Source of the DNA: Flammeovirgaceae bacterium
GTDB taxonomy: Bacteria > Bacteroidota > Bacteroidia > Cytophagales > Cyclobacteriaceae
NCBI GenBank assembly: GCA_023251155.1
Contig: JAHEZH010000002.1
Span: 80,976-144,975, forward strand
Length of the DNA: 64,000 nucleotides
Direction: 5' to 3'
Both the position numbers and the translations under genes were made by a program. Under the pieces are notes generated by a model. The model was not told the origin of the DNA, ran no database searches, and saw only the letters and a program-made list of their open reading frames with translations. Each line of letters starts with the position of its first letter. Within the stretch, counting starts at the first letter, position 1. This document shows positions 45,924 to 54,734 of this stretch, in pieces.

Positions 45924-47324
45924 TTAGATATGAATTGGTCTATTCGCAGTAGCTGCCAAGCAAGCTTCCTTCACTGCTTCCATATAGGTGGGATGCGCGT
46001 GCGACATTCTGGATACATCTTCTGCAGATGCTCTGAACTCCATCGCTACTACACCGGCAGCAATCATATCGGCAGCACGAGCACCAATGATGTGCAAGCC
46101 TAAGATCTCATCGGTATTTTTATCCGCCAGTACTTTTACCAAACCATCCAGGTCCATTGAGGCCCGCGCACGACCCAATGCTTTGTAGGGGAAGCTTCCG
46201 GTTTTGTAAGCACGTCCATCTGCCTTCAGTTGTTCTTCGGTGGAACCAACGCTGGCCACTTCTGGCCAAGTGTACACCACTCCAGGAATTAAATTATAAT
46301 GAATGTGTGGCTTTTGTCCGGCTATGGTCTCTGCCACATACACACCTTCTTCTTCGGCCTTGTGTGCAAGCATTGCTCCGCGCACTACATCACCAATGGC
46401 ATAGATGTTATCTACTTTGGTTTTCAGATGATCATCTACCGGAATTTTTCCCTTATCCAGCTCGATACCAATCTTCTCCAGACCAAGTCCATCCGTATAG
46501 GGTCTGCGACCTACACTGACCAGACAGTAGTCACCTTTCAGTTCAATAGCTGCACCACCGTTCTTTGGCTCGGCTTTCACCACTACTTCTTTTCCTGTGT
46601 TTTCTACCGCCGTCACTTTGTGACCAAGATAAAAATCCATACCCAGCTTCTTCGTTGATCGAAGCAACTCTTTACCCATAGTACCATCCATGGTTGGAAT
46701 AAGGCTGTCCATAAATTCAACTACAGAAACCTTGGCACCAATGCGTGCATATACCGATCCTAACTCCATTCCGATGACACCTCCACCGATAATAATCATG
46801 TGTCTGGGGATTTCTTTCAGCTCCAATGCCTCCGTGCTCGAAATGATTCTCTTCTTGTCAAATGGAGCAAAGGGAAGTGGGGTGGGCTTGGATCCTGTTG
46901 CAATAATTACTTTCTCGGTGGTGATGGTTGTTTCCTTGCCATCCTTACCCGTAATCCGGATCGTATTCTTATCGACAAACGATCCGACACCGGTATGTAC
47001 TTCGATCTTGTTTTTCTTCATCAGGAAAGCGATACCATCCACGTTGGACTTCACCACACCTGCCTTGCGATTGATCATCTGGGTGATGTTCGCTTTCGGT
47101 TCTGAAATATCGATGCCGTGTTCTTTGAACGTATGTGCTGCATTATGAAAGTGCTCCGATGAATCCAGCAGTGCTTTGGATGGAATACATCCCACATTCA
47201 GACAAGTACCTCCCAGCGTATCATACTTTTCGATGATGGCCGTTTTAAAACCCAACTGTGCAGCACGAATGGCTGCGACATAACCTCCGGGGCCGGAGCC
47301 AATAACGGTGACGTTGTATTGCAT
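45924..47324 (-). CDS. lpd: Dihydrolipoamide dehydrogenase (E3)
   Basis: A 466-residue flavoprotein disulfide reductase. FAD motif G-S-G-P-G-G-Y near residue 9, redox cysteines in C-L-N-V-G-C near 41-46, NAD motif G-G-G-V-I-G and the C-terminal catalytic H-A-H-P-T. It reoxidises lipoate in 2-oxoacid dehydrogenase complexes. It is the last gene of the odhA-odhB operon, separated from odhB by the two-gene ATPase/TOPRIM-like cassette. The gap to that cassette is 6 bases. Confidence 0.96.
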   Translation of the reverse strand: MQYNVTVIGSGPGGYVAAIRAAQLGFKTAIIEKYDTLGGTCLNVGCIPSKALLDSSEHFHNAAHTFKEHGIDISEPKANITQMINRKAGVVKSNVDGIAFLMKKNKIEVHTGVGSFVDKNTIRITGKDGKETTITTEKVIIATGSKPTPLPFAPFDKKRIISSTEALELKEIPRHMIIIGGGVIGMELGSVYARIGAKVSVVEFMDSLIPTMDGTMGKELLRSTKKLGMDFYLGHKVTAVENTGKEVVVKAEPKNGGAAIELKGDYCLVSVGRRPYTDGLGLEKIGIELDKGKIPVDDHLKTKVDNIYAIGDVVRGAMLAHKAEEEGVYVAETIAGQKPHIHYNLIPGVVYTWPEVASVGSTEEQLKADGRAYKTGSFPYKALGRARASMDLDGLVKVLADKNTDEILGLHIIGARAADMIAAGVVAMEFRASAEDVSRMSHAHPTYMEAVKEACLAATANRPIHI

Positions 47325-47330
47325 AAATAA

Positions 47331-47813
47331 TTAAGCTTTTATTAATTCTTTCAATTTTATTAGTGTCGAGTGATTAGATATTGTGGAGAAAAAGTCAATC
47401 ATTCTTCTTCTCTTACTCAAATTTCTTTCTATTCTAAGCATGTCATGAAGAGCTTCTCTATTCATCGACAATCCAAATTCAGTGAATAAATCTATATTTC
47501 GCTCTCTCGCCAAGTTTATCGTTAACACCTCAAGATCAGGTTTAATAACGATCAGATGATTATTTGTTTGGGGATCGGTTACACAGAAAAGGTGTTTATC
47601 CGAATAACCTGGATTTAAGGAAAACAAATATTTCAGATAATCGTCTTTAGCAGCCCCTGGATCTTCATCAATAAAACCAATAGCATTGACTGACTTTTTT
47701 AACTTTCTACTAACATTACTTCTGCCATTGGAATGTCCGCCACTCAACTCTTTTGAGGTTACTCCTAAAAATCTCAGGAATGATTCGTCAGCATAACATT
47801 CAAAATACATCAT
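47331..47813 (-). CDS. Small TOPRIM-like protein paired with an ABC-type ATPase
   Basis: A 160-residue protein. The N-terminal strand M-Y-F-E-C-Y-A-D-E (Glu5, Asp9/Glu10) and the later I-G-F-I-D-E-D-P-G (Asp49, Asp51) look like the two acidic motifs of a TOPRIM fold (E, then D-x-D); a third region, V-I-K-P-D-L-E, could be the next conserved strand. TOPRIM domains occur in nucleases of OLD- and PARIS-type immune systems. At 160 residues it would be a minimal one. The C-terminus is basic (S-K-R-R-R) and helical. Its ATG overlaps the TGA of the ATPase gene. It is AT-rich compared with its neighbours. The fold is inferred, not proven. Confidence 0.75.
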   Translation of the reverse strand: MMYFECYADESFLRFLGVTSKELSGGHSNGRSNVSRKLKKSVNAIGFIDEDPGAAKDDYLKYLFSLNPGYSDKHLFCVTDPQTNNHLIVIKPDLEVLTINLARERNIDLFTEFGLSMNREALHDMLRIERNLSKRRRMIDFFSTISNHSTLIKLKELIKA

Positions 47814-48772
47814 GCCTCAAGGAGCTTATCAAAGTTTAAAAATACATCTGCACTGAGATTCAATATCTCTTCTGTTCCCCGCTGAGAAAGAGTAGTGGCA
47901 TTTGTCTGATAATTATCCATCCTAACCAAGTTCACTGACAATTCAGATAAAGGAGTTTTTTCTATAACCGATTGTAGAAAATATGGATTATGAGTTGTTA
48001 TGAAATACTGTCTATTCGGATCTAATGCTATTTTTTCGGCAAGGAACTTAGTGTAGTAAGGAAATACATTTGACTCAGGTTCCTCAAGAATAATTGTCGT
48101 GTCTTTCTTATTCGTATCAATAGCTGAGACATAAAAGATAATTCTTTGAATAGTATCGGAAATAAGATGATAAGGATACGTGGTCAATACATTATTTTGT
48201 TCTTTAGAGACTTCAATTTCAGAGGTAACAGGTCTAAGACTTAGCTTAAAGTTAGTCTCTTGAATTAAATCGCTAACCTTTGCCCTTACTTCTTTATTGG
48301 TTTGAAGTATAGCAAACAAATTTTTTCCGTGAGGTGGAATCAAAAAGTCGTAAAAATCGCTATCAAATTTAGACAAGGATTTAAAGAAATAGGGATGTAT
48401 TCCAAAATCTAAACTTGCTCCTTGACTACTAAAAACAGTATCCGTTAATGTTCCTAAAAAATCTCTCTTAAAGCTATCGTCCAAATCGAACGAGAGTTTA
48501 AGATTCCTGTCATAACTAATCGTACATGTCTTACGATCGGCTATTAATTGAATTATATTCGATAAATCATTCTCGAAAAAGAGATTACTTAGATTATTAG
48601 TCCTTATTAACCCATCTGTTTTCATTTCCAATGGAAATGAAAACAGACCTAAAGCCTCTAACAAATTGGATTTCCCCACATTAGGCTCACCAATAAAAAG
48701 ATTAACACGCTTACAATCTAATTGCAAGTCCTTAATTGATTTGAAATTTTTAATGGTGAGATTCTTTATCAT
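47810..48772 (-). CDS. ABC-type (AAA_21/RecF-like) ATPase of the embedded cassette
   Basis: A 320-residue ATPase starting I-K-N-L-T-I-K-N-F-K-S-I-K, the usual opening of RecF/SMC-like ABC ATPases. Walker A is G-E-P-N-V-G-K-S (about residues 28-35). Walker B with a catalytic Glu is T-I-I-L-E-E-P-E-S (about 226-234), followed by the H-loop I-T-T-H-N-P-Y. The central part is short, with no coiled coil. ATG 48772 is preferred to a TTG one codon upstream. Such ATPases act as sensors or clamps in OLD, Gabija, PARIS and retron defence. It follows odhB by 11 bases. Confidence 0.85.
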   Translation of the reverse strand: MIKNLTIKNFKSIKDLQLDCKRVNLFIGEPNVGKSNLLEALGLFSFPLEMKTDGLIRTNNLSNLFFENDLSNIIQLIADRKTCTISYDRNLKLSFDLDDSFKRDFLGTLTDTVFSSQGASLDFGIHPYFFKSLSKFDSDFYDFLIPPHGKNLFAILQTNKEVRAKVSDLIQETNFKLSLRPVTSEIEVSKEQNNVLTTYPYHLISDTIQRIIFYVSAIDTNKKDTTIILEEPESNVFPYYTKFLAEKIALDPNRQYFITTHNPYFLQSVIEKTPLSELSVNLVRMDNYQTNATTLSQRGTEEILNLSADVFLNFDKLLEA

Positions 48773-48783
48773 CAAAGCATGGA

Positions 48784-50322
48784 TTAAACACCCAGAATCA
48801 ATCTTCCCGGATCTTCCAGTAATTCTTTTACTCTCACCAGGAAGCTTACCGACTCTCTTCCATCAATAATACGGTGATCATATGATAGTGCCAGATACAT
48901 GATTGGACGAATAACGATTTCACCATTCTTCGCTACCGGACGCTCTACAATATTGTGCATACCCAATATCGCTGATTGTGGCGGGTTCAAAATGGGTGTT
49001 GACATCATGGAACCAAACACACCTCCGTTGGTAATGGAGAAGGTACCTCCCTGCATCTCATCGATCGAAAGCTTGCCGTCACGCCCTTTAGCCGCCAGGC
49101 GGATAATTTCATTTTCAATCTGATCAAATGATAATGACTCGGCATTGCGGATAACAGGAACAACCAATCCACGCGGAGTAGATACAGCGATCGACACATC
49201 ACAATAGTCATGGTATACAATCTCATCCCCATTGATCTGCGCATTCACGGCAGGGAATTCTTTCAACGCCACACACACTGCTTTGGTGAAGAAAGACATA
49301 AAGCCTAAGCCCACACCATATTTCTCTTTGAATTTGTCTTTGTACTTCGAGCGAAGATCCATCACGGGCTTCATGTCTACTTCGTTGAACGTAGTCAGCA
49401 TGGCCGTTTCATTCTTCACAGAAACCAATCGCTTGGCAATCGTCTTGCGAATGGACGTCATCTTCTCGCTGCGCTTGTTACGGCTTCCGCCCGATGCAAT
49501 TACCGGAGGAGCTGCCGGAGTAGCCGGCTTCGATTCTTTATTTACCGGTGCTGCCGCTTTTGCATTTACTGCGTCCTCTTTGGTGATACGGCCACCTACA
49601 CCTGAACCACTTACTTGCGAAGAAGCTATTCCTTTTTCATCCAGAATTTTTGCTGCTGCCGGTGATGGGTGTCCTGCGGCATAAGTTGTCGACTCACCAG
49701 ATGTTGATTGCTTTTCAACAGGTGCATCCTTTTTGGTTTCCGCAACAGGAGCCCCGTCTGTAATTTCAATCTTGCAAATCAACCCACCAATAGGCAATGT
49801 CTCTTTTTCTTTGGCTACAATACGAAGGATACCGTTCGCTTCAGCCGGCAACTCAAAAGTGGCTTTGTCCGACTCTACTTCGGCAATTACTTCATCGAGT
49901 TTTACAAAGTCGCCATCTTTCTTCAGCCAGGTAGAGATGGTCACCTCTGTGATCGATTCGCCTACCGCAGGCACTTTCATTTCTTTTATTCCGCCAGTTG
50001 ATTTCATGGGTTGAGTTGTTGGTTCAGCTGCCGTCTTCACCGGCTCCGTTTTCGTTTCCGTTTTTGCAGCAGGGGTGGATGCTCCGCCAGCATCAGCAAT
50101 CTCGCAGATGGCAGTACCGATCGGCACTACTTCACCTGCCTGCTTCAATATTTTCAATGCTCCAGCCTGCGGAGCAGTTAATTCAAAAGTGGCTTTGTCT
50201 GATTCCAGTTCGGCAATTACTTCATCCATCTTCACGATGTCACCTTCTTTCTTCAGCCAGTTGGCAATCGTCACTTCGGTGATCGATTCTCCTACAGTGG
50301 GTATTTTTACTTGTTGTGCCAT
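48784..50322 (-). CDS. odhB: Dihydrolipoyl succinyltransferase (E2) with two lipoyl domains
   Basis: A 512-residue protein. Two lipoyl domains are visible (about residues 1-75 and 113-187), each with the lipoylated Lys in [10 protein letters not shown] Pro/Ala/Lys-rich linker follows, then a peripheral subunit-binding domain ([12 protein letters not shown] near 225) and the catalytic domain with the H-R-x-x-D-G active site (Y-D-H-R-I-I-D-G). It is the core of the 2-oxoglutarate dehydrogenase complex. E. coli SucB has one lipoyl domain. The gap to odhA is 9 bases. Confidence 0.93.
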   Translation of the reverse strand: MAQQVKIPTVGESITEVTIANWLKKEGDIVKMDEVIAELESDKATFELTAPQAGALKILKQAGEVVPIGTAICEIADAGGASTPAAKTETKTEPVKTAAEPTTQPMKSTGGIKEMKVPAVGESITEVTISTWLKKDGDFVKLDEVIAEVESDKATFELPAEANGILRIVAKEKETLPIGGLICKIEITDGAPVAETKKDAPVEKQSTSGESTTYAAGHPSPAAAKILDEKGIASSQVSGSGVGGRITKEDAVNAKAAAPVNKESKPATPAAPPVIASGGSRNKRSEKMTSIRKTIAKRLVSVKNETAMLTTFNEVDMKPVMDLRSKYKDKFKEKYGVGLGFMSFFTKAVCVALKEFPAVNAQINGDEIVYHDYCDVSIAVSTPRGLVVPVIRNAESLSFDQIENEIIRLAAKGRDGKLSIDEMQGGTFSITNGGVFGSMMSTPILNPPQSAILGMHNIVERPVAKNGEIVIRPIMYLALSYDHRIIDGRESVSFLVRVKELLEDPGRLILGV

Positions 50323-50331
50323 GTGATCTTA

Positions 50332-53100
50332 TTATTTAGTAGTAGATGAATCTGTTTTTATTCCCAGCGCATCGTTTACAATACGCTCTTGCTCTGCCTT
50401 GTGTACTTTGGAATAACCGGTAGCTGGCGAAGCACTTGCCTTGCGCGATACAAATTCCATTTCCTGCTTTGGCATCATGCGTTGTATGTATGACAGCGGA
50501 CCCATGTTGGCAGGCTCTTCCTGTGCGTAAACAACGGTAGCTCCTTTGTATTTTTTCAATACGGCATTCAATTGTTTTTCAGGGAAAGGATGCAATTGCT
50601 CAATCCGAACGATGGCGGTATCTTTTGATTTCTTTTTCTCCACCAGGTCGTAGTACACTTTACCAGAGCAAAGCACTACGCGCTTTACGTCCTTGGCCGT
50701 CACGCTTTCATCATCAATTACTTCTTTGAATGATCCCTTGATGAAGTCTTTCAAAGGAGAAATCACCGCGGGATGACGAAGCAATGATTTAGGTGAGAAC
50801 ACAATACAAGGCTTGCGGAATTCCCAGGTTACCTGTCTTCTCAACAAGTGGAAGATGTTTGCCGGTGTAGTCGGGTTAGCCACTACCATGTTATACTCGG
50901 CTGACAACTGAAGGAATCGTTCCGGACGGCAGCTGCTGTGCTCAGGGCCTTGTCCTTCATAACCGTGTGGCAATAACATCACCACGCCATTCTGGCGTTG
51001 CCATTTCGATTCGGCACTGGAGATGAACTGATCAATCATCACCTGCGCACCGTTTACGAAATCGCCAAACTGCGCTTCCCATATGACCAAGGCATACGGT
51101 GAAGACATAGAGTAACCGTACTCGAAGCCCAACACCCCAAACTCGGAAAGCAAGGAGTTATAGATATGAAGTTCGCGCTGATCTTTATCGATATGATCCA
51201 GTCCGCAATACGGCTCGTTGGTGTTTGCATCAAAGAAGTACGCATGACGGTGAGAGAACGTACCCCGCTTCACATCTTGTCCGGACATACGCACGGGAGT
51301 GTTCTCTGTCAGCAACGATCCGTAAGCAAGTAATTCTGCTTCGGCCCAACCCAATGTTTTGGTTTCAAAGAAAGCAGCCTTACGGTCTTTCAACAGTTTT
51401 TCAATCTGCTTCAGTGGCTTGAATCCTTCCGGAATGGTTGTCAGTGCGTTCGCTACTTTATCGATTGTCTCCTGCTTCACACCGGTCTCCGGTGATTGAT
51501 CGAAGTCTTCCGGTTTTGCTCTGCGCAATTTCAGCCATTCTTCTTCAATCTTCTGTGGTTTGTAAGGAAGTGGCTTTTGCTTCACTTCATTCAATCGGTC
51601 CTGCAGCTGATTGCGGAAGCTTGAATCCATCTCATCTGCCATCGCCGCATCTACATCACCACGCTCTACCAAACGCTTGACATACACCTCGCGTGGGTTC
51701 GGATGCTTCGCGATGAGATTGTATAATTTTGGCTGAGTGAATTTAGGTTCATCACTTTCATTATGGCCATGTCTGCGGTAGCAAAGCATATCAATGAAGA
51801 TATCCTTACCGAATTTCATGCGATACTCTACGGCCAGCTTCGAACAGAAGTTTACCGCTTCTGCATCATCCCCATTGACGTGAAGCACCGGTGCGTCAAT
51901 GATCTTGGCTACATCGGTACAGTAGATGGCTGTACGCGCATCATCATAATCGGTAGTGAACCCTACCTGATTATTGATCACAAAATGTATGGTGCCTCCG
52001 GTGTTGTAACCGGGAAGTCCTGACATTTGTACAATTTCATAAACGATACCTTGTCCCGCCAGAGCAGCATCACCGTGAATAAGGATGGCCATCGCTTTGC
52101 TCAGGTCTTCACCATATTCATCATCAATCTGTCCACGGGTATAACCTACTACCAGGGGATCTACTGCTTCTAAGTGCGAAGGGTTTGGTGTCAGCTTTAC
52201 ATAAATCTTATTTCCTGAAGGGGAGGAAGTATGTTGACTGGAATAGCCCAGGTGGTATTTCACATCACCGTCACCCATGGTCAGGTCAGGATTCACATTA
52301 CCTTCAAATTCGGTGAAGATCTGTTCGTAGGTCTTACCCAATATGTTTGAAAGTACATTCAAACGACCACGGTGCGCCATACCGATCACTACTTCTTTCA
52401 CACCCAACTCTGCCGAGTTATTGATAATTGTGTCCAGTGCGGGGATCGTGTTTTCGCCTCCTTCGAGGGAGAAACGTTTCTGACCAACAAACTTGGTATG
52501 CAGGAAGTTTTCAAACACCACCGCTTCATTCAGTTTGCTCAATATGCGTTTCTTCTCTTCTATTTTAGGATTGTAGGCATAGTACTCACGCTCTATCTTA
52601 TTATAGAGCCATGCCCGGATATCATCGTTGCGGATGAAGTTATACTCAAAGCCAATAGGGCCAAGGTAAAGTGCATTGAGTTTTTTGATGATCTCGCGCA
52701 AGGTAGAACGCTGCATTCCGATCTCGGCCGCCACATCAAATTCGGTATCGAGGTCCGCATCTGTTAAACCTACACCTTTGTGATCCAGGTTTACATTGTG
52801 ATTTCTGCGCTCACGCACCGGGTTGGTTGCTGACTTCAGGTGACCGAATGAACGGTATTGAAAAATCAGGTTTCTTACCTGCGTCTCTTTAATAGAGGCC
52901 GTGTCGGTAGAAGAAAGCGCTGTGGGAGTGCCAGCACCGTTTCCATTTCCCTTTTCCCCATAGCGCTGAGAAGAGAAATCGTAACCTTCGAAAAATTTCT
53001 GCCAGGTGACATCAACAGATGAAGGATCTTGCTTGTAATTTTGGTAGAGCTGGTCCAGGTAGCTCACATCCGCATTCGATATATAGGAGTATTTGTCCAT
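50332..53100 (-). CDS. odhA: 2-Oxoglutarate dehydrogenase E1 component
   Basis: A 922-residue thiamine-diphosphate enzyme. The N-terminal S-Y-L-D-Q-L-Y-Q-N-Y-K-x-D-P-x-S-V segment is typical of OdhA/SucA and binds E2. The TPP fold is seen in G-M-A-H-R-G-R-L-N-V-L near 245 and later in the H-G-D-A-A-L-A-G-Q-G, and C-Y-R-R-H-G-H-N-E motifs. It decarboxylates 2-oxoglutarate and loads the lipoyl arm of OdhB. First gene of the operon. Confidence 0.96.
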   Translation of the reverse strand: MDKYSYISNADVSYLDQLYQNYKQDPSSVDVTWQKFFEGYDFSSQRYGEKGNGNGAGTPTALSSTDTASIKETQVRNLIFQYRSFGHLKSATNPVRERRNHNVNLDHKGVGLTDADLDTEFDVAAEIGMQRSTLREIIKKLNALYLGPIGFEYNFIRNDDIRAWLYNKIEREYYAYNPKIEEKKRILSKLNEAVVFENFLHTKFVGQKRFSLEGGENTIPALDTIINNSAELGVKEVVIGMAHRGRLNVLSNILGKTYEQIFTEFEGNVNPDLTMGDGDVKYHLGYSSQHTSSPSGNKIYVKLTPNPSHLEAVDPLVVGYTRGQIDDEYGEDLSKAMAILIHGDAALAGQGIVYEIVQMSGLPGYNTGGTIHFVINNQVGFTTDYDDARTAIYCTDVAKIIDAPVLHVNGDDAEAVNFCSKLAVEYRMKFGKDIFIDMLCYRRHGHNESDEPKFTQPKLYNLIAKHPNPREVYVKRLVERGDVDAAMADEMDSSFRNQLQDRLNEVKQKPLPYKPQKIEEEWLKLRRAKPEDFDQSPETGVKQETIDKVANALTTIPEGFKPLKQIEKLLKDRKAAFFETKTLGWAEAELLAYGSLLTENTPVRMSGQDVKRGTFSHRHAYFFDANTNEPYCGLDHIDKDQRELHIYNSLLSEFGVLGFEYGYSMSSPYALVIWEAQFGDFVNGAQVMIDQFISSAESKWQRQNGVVMLLPHGYEGQGPEHSSCRPERFLQLSAEYNMVVANPTTPANIFHLLRRQVTWEFRKPCIVFSPKSLLRHPAVISPLKDFIKGSFKEVIDDESVTAKDVKRVVLCSGKVYYDLVEKKKSKDTAIVRIEQLHPFPEKQLNAVLKKYKGATVVYAQEEPANMGPLSYIQRMMPKQEMEFVSRKASASPATGYSKVHKAEQERIVNDALGIKTDSSTTK

Positions 53101-53131
53101 ACGACTTTTTTACTTTTTTAGAAAAGTGTGA

Positions 53132-53161
53132 CGAAGGTAGAAAACGGTTGTAAATTACAAA
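53132..53161 (-). promoter_or_regulatory. Promoter of the odhA operon
   Basis: Minus-strand TTTG (53161-53158), 18 bases, TACCTTCG (53139-53132), a near-consensus -7. The leader to the ATG at 53100 is about 27 bases. A second, perfect -7 element (TATATTTG) lies at 53188-53181. Confidence 0.6.
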
Positions 53162-53180
53162 AACCTGATAATCGGGTAAG

Positions 53181-53188
53181 CAAATATA
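53181..53188 (-). promoter_or_regulatory. Second -7 element upstream of odhA
   Basis: Minus-strand TATATTTG, perfect TAnnTTTG, which would give a leader of about 75 bases. No matching -33 TTTG at the usual distance. Confidence 0.5.
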
Positions 53189-53315
53189 CAGTTCATCCGT
53201 TTAAATTACGCCCAATTTGAGCGGTTCTGTGCTAAGCCACTTCGTCTGCCTGCTCTGTTAAGAGCCCACGGATTATCTCACCCGGGAAGCAATCTTCACA
53301 ATCCTTCAGGTGCTC

Positions 53316-53346
53316 ATTGCCAGATTATTAAAATCCCTTACATTTG
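53316..53346 (+). promoter_or_regulatory. Promoter of rpsP
   Basis: ATTG (53316-53319), 19 bases, TACATTTG (53339-53346). The transcript would start near 53351, which excludes the upstream CAG-type start and supports ATG 53389. The leader contains CCGG-n7-CCGG. Confidence 0.75.
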
Positions 53347-53388
53347 CAGTCCAAAAAACCGGACGTGATCCGGCTAAAAACAAGAAAA

Positions 53389-53925
53389 ATGGCTGTTAAA
53401 ATCAGATTGGCCCGCAGAGGCCGCAAAAAATTGTCGCTCTATGATGTAGTAGTAGCCGACGCAAGAGCACCACGTGATGGTAAGTTCATTGAGAAAATCG
53501 GTACCTACAACCCACTAACAGTACCTGCGACCATCGTTTTGGATGATCAGAAGGCATTTGAATGGGTAATGAAAGGTGCCCAGCCTACAGATACCTTGAA
53601 GGCGATGCTTTCCTACCGCGGCATCATGTTGAAAAAACACCTTCAGATTGGTGTGATCAAGGGTGCTATCACTCAGGATCAGGCCGATGCCAAGCATGCT
53701 GAATGGGTAAAATCAAAAGAAACCAAGATCCAGGGCAAGAAAGACAATCTTTCTAAGTCTAAGGAAGATGCTGCTAAAGCCCGCAAGGCTGCTGAAACCA
53801 AGGTGAAAGAAGCCCGTGCTGAAGCGATCCTTGCAAAACAGAAAGCTGCTGCCGCTGCTGCGGAGGCCGCTCCTGCTGCTGCCGAAGGCGAAGCTTCTGC
53901 TCCCGCAGAAGAAACTCAGGCTTAA
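53389..53925 (+). CDS. rpsP: Ribosomal protein S16 with long C-terminal extension
   Basis: A 178-residue protein. Residues 1-80 are canonical S16 (M-A-V-K-I-R-L-A-R-R-G-R-K-K, then I-G-T-Y-N-P). The extra about 95 residues are a charged helix (K-S-K-E-D-A-A-K-A-R-K-A-A-E-T-K) and then an Ala/Glu-rich tail. Such extensions are common in Bacteroidota. The first gene of the rpsP-rimM-trmD-rplS region. Confidence 0.95.
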   Translation: MAVKIRLARRGRKKLSLYDVVVADARAPRDGKFIEKIGTYNPLTVPATIVLDDQKAFEWVMKGAQPTDTLKAMLSYRGIMLKKHLQIGVIKGAITQDQADAKHAEWVKSKETKIQGKKDNLSKSKEDAAKARKAAETKVKEARAEAILAKQKAAAAAAEAAPAAAEGEASAPAEETQA

Positions 53926-53944
53926 TAGTTAAAAGTTTAATTTG

Positions 53945-53980
53945 ATGCCAGTTCTGAGCCTATCGGAACTGGCATTTTTT
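53945..53980 (+). terminator. Terminator between rpsP and rimM
   Basis: ATGCCAGTTC (53945-53954) and GAACTGGCAT (53966-53975) form a 10-pair stem, followed by six T. The rimM ATG lies 16 bases after the T-run, so readthrough probably sets the S16 to RimM ratio. Confidence 0.88.
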
Positions 53981-53995
53981 ATTGAAATATCGTCG

Positions 53996-54508
53996 ATGAC
54001 ACTACAGGAGAGTTTTAAGATCGGATACATTGCCAAGACCCATGGACTGAAAGGAGAAGTGACCATTCAGCTTACACCCGAGTGTCCTGATCTGGAAGAA
54101 ATCACCACGCTGTTCATTGAAAAGAACCAGAATCTGATTCCTTACTTCCTGGAAGCGGTATCCATGAAAGGGGATAAAGCGTTCATTAAACTGGAAGATG
54201 TGAACACGATTGAACAAGCCGGTGATTTGAAAGGCTGTAGTCTCTATCTCCCCAAAGCAGAACGGGAGAAGCTGGGCCGTGGTGAATTTTATAATGATGA
54301 AGTTATCCACTTTGAAGTAATCGATTCGGAAGCGGGAGCAATCGGATTAGTAACCGAAGTATTTGAAAGCGGACCCAATCGTTTTTTGATGATTGATCAC
54401 CATGGAAAAGAAGTAATGATTCCATTGAATGGTCCTTTTATTAAAAGCGTGAACAAGTCGAAGAAGAAAATCAGTGTAGAGTTGCCGGAAGGCTTTCTGG
54501 AGATTTGA
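53996..54508 (+). CDS. rimM: 16S rRNA processing protein RimM
   Basis: A 170-residue protein from ATG 53996 (the open frame upstream reads through the terminator and is discarded). Family motif G-Y-I-A-K-T-H-G-L-K-G-E-V at about residues 9-21, then the PRC-barrel half with P-L-N-G-P-F-I near 143. It helps assemble the 30S subunit head by binding S19. It lies between rpsP and trmD as usual. Confidence 0.93.
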   Translation: MTLQESFKIGYIAKTHGLKGEVTIQLTPECPDLEEITTLFIEKNQNLIPYFLEAVSMKGDKAFIKLEDVNTIEQAGDLKGCSLYLPKAEREKLGRGEFYNDEVIHFEVIDSEAGAIGLVTEVFESGPNRFLMIDHHGKEVMIPLNGPFIKSVNKSKKKISVELPEGFLEI

Positions 54509-54734
54509 TGTTTTGCGTTCAGAATTTAAGATTCAGCATTGTCCATTAACCGGGATCTGGATCTTCACTGAACACCTGTTAAAAATATCATTTCGGGCTG
54601 TAGGGACACAGACCGAGGAAAGAACGGAGAAGTGTTGAGGTAACGAAAGGGGCTGGAGACGTTAATCGTTAATAAAAAACAAAGCGTTAATAAAAAGCCT
54701 CTACTTTTCTCTTTTAAACTATTAACTGCAAACC
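54509..54734. other. rimM-trmD gap with G/A-rich stretch
   Basis: No gene was found in these 226 bases. A purine-rich part (54593-54660, GGGCTGTAGGGAC to GGCTGGAGACG) stands out from the AT-rich surroundings, and TTAATCGTTAAT and GCGTTAATAAAAAG repeats precede trmD. It may hold a leader structure. Confidence 0.3.

Noticed and set aside
53357..53373. CCGG-n7-CCGG in the rpsP leader as an S16-binding regulator
   Set aside because: The stem is only four pairs; too weak to claim.
54593..54660. Possible RNase P RNA or other structural RNA (GAGGAAAG-like and GAGGTAAC-like strings)
   Set aside because: The segment is far too short and lacks the paired conserved cores of RNase P; no other known RNA fits.
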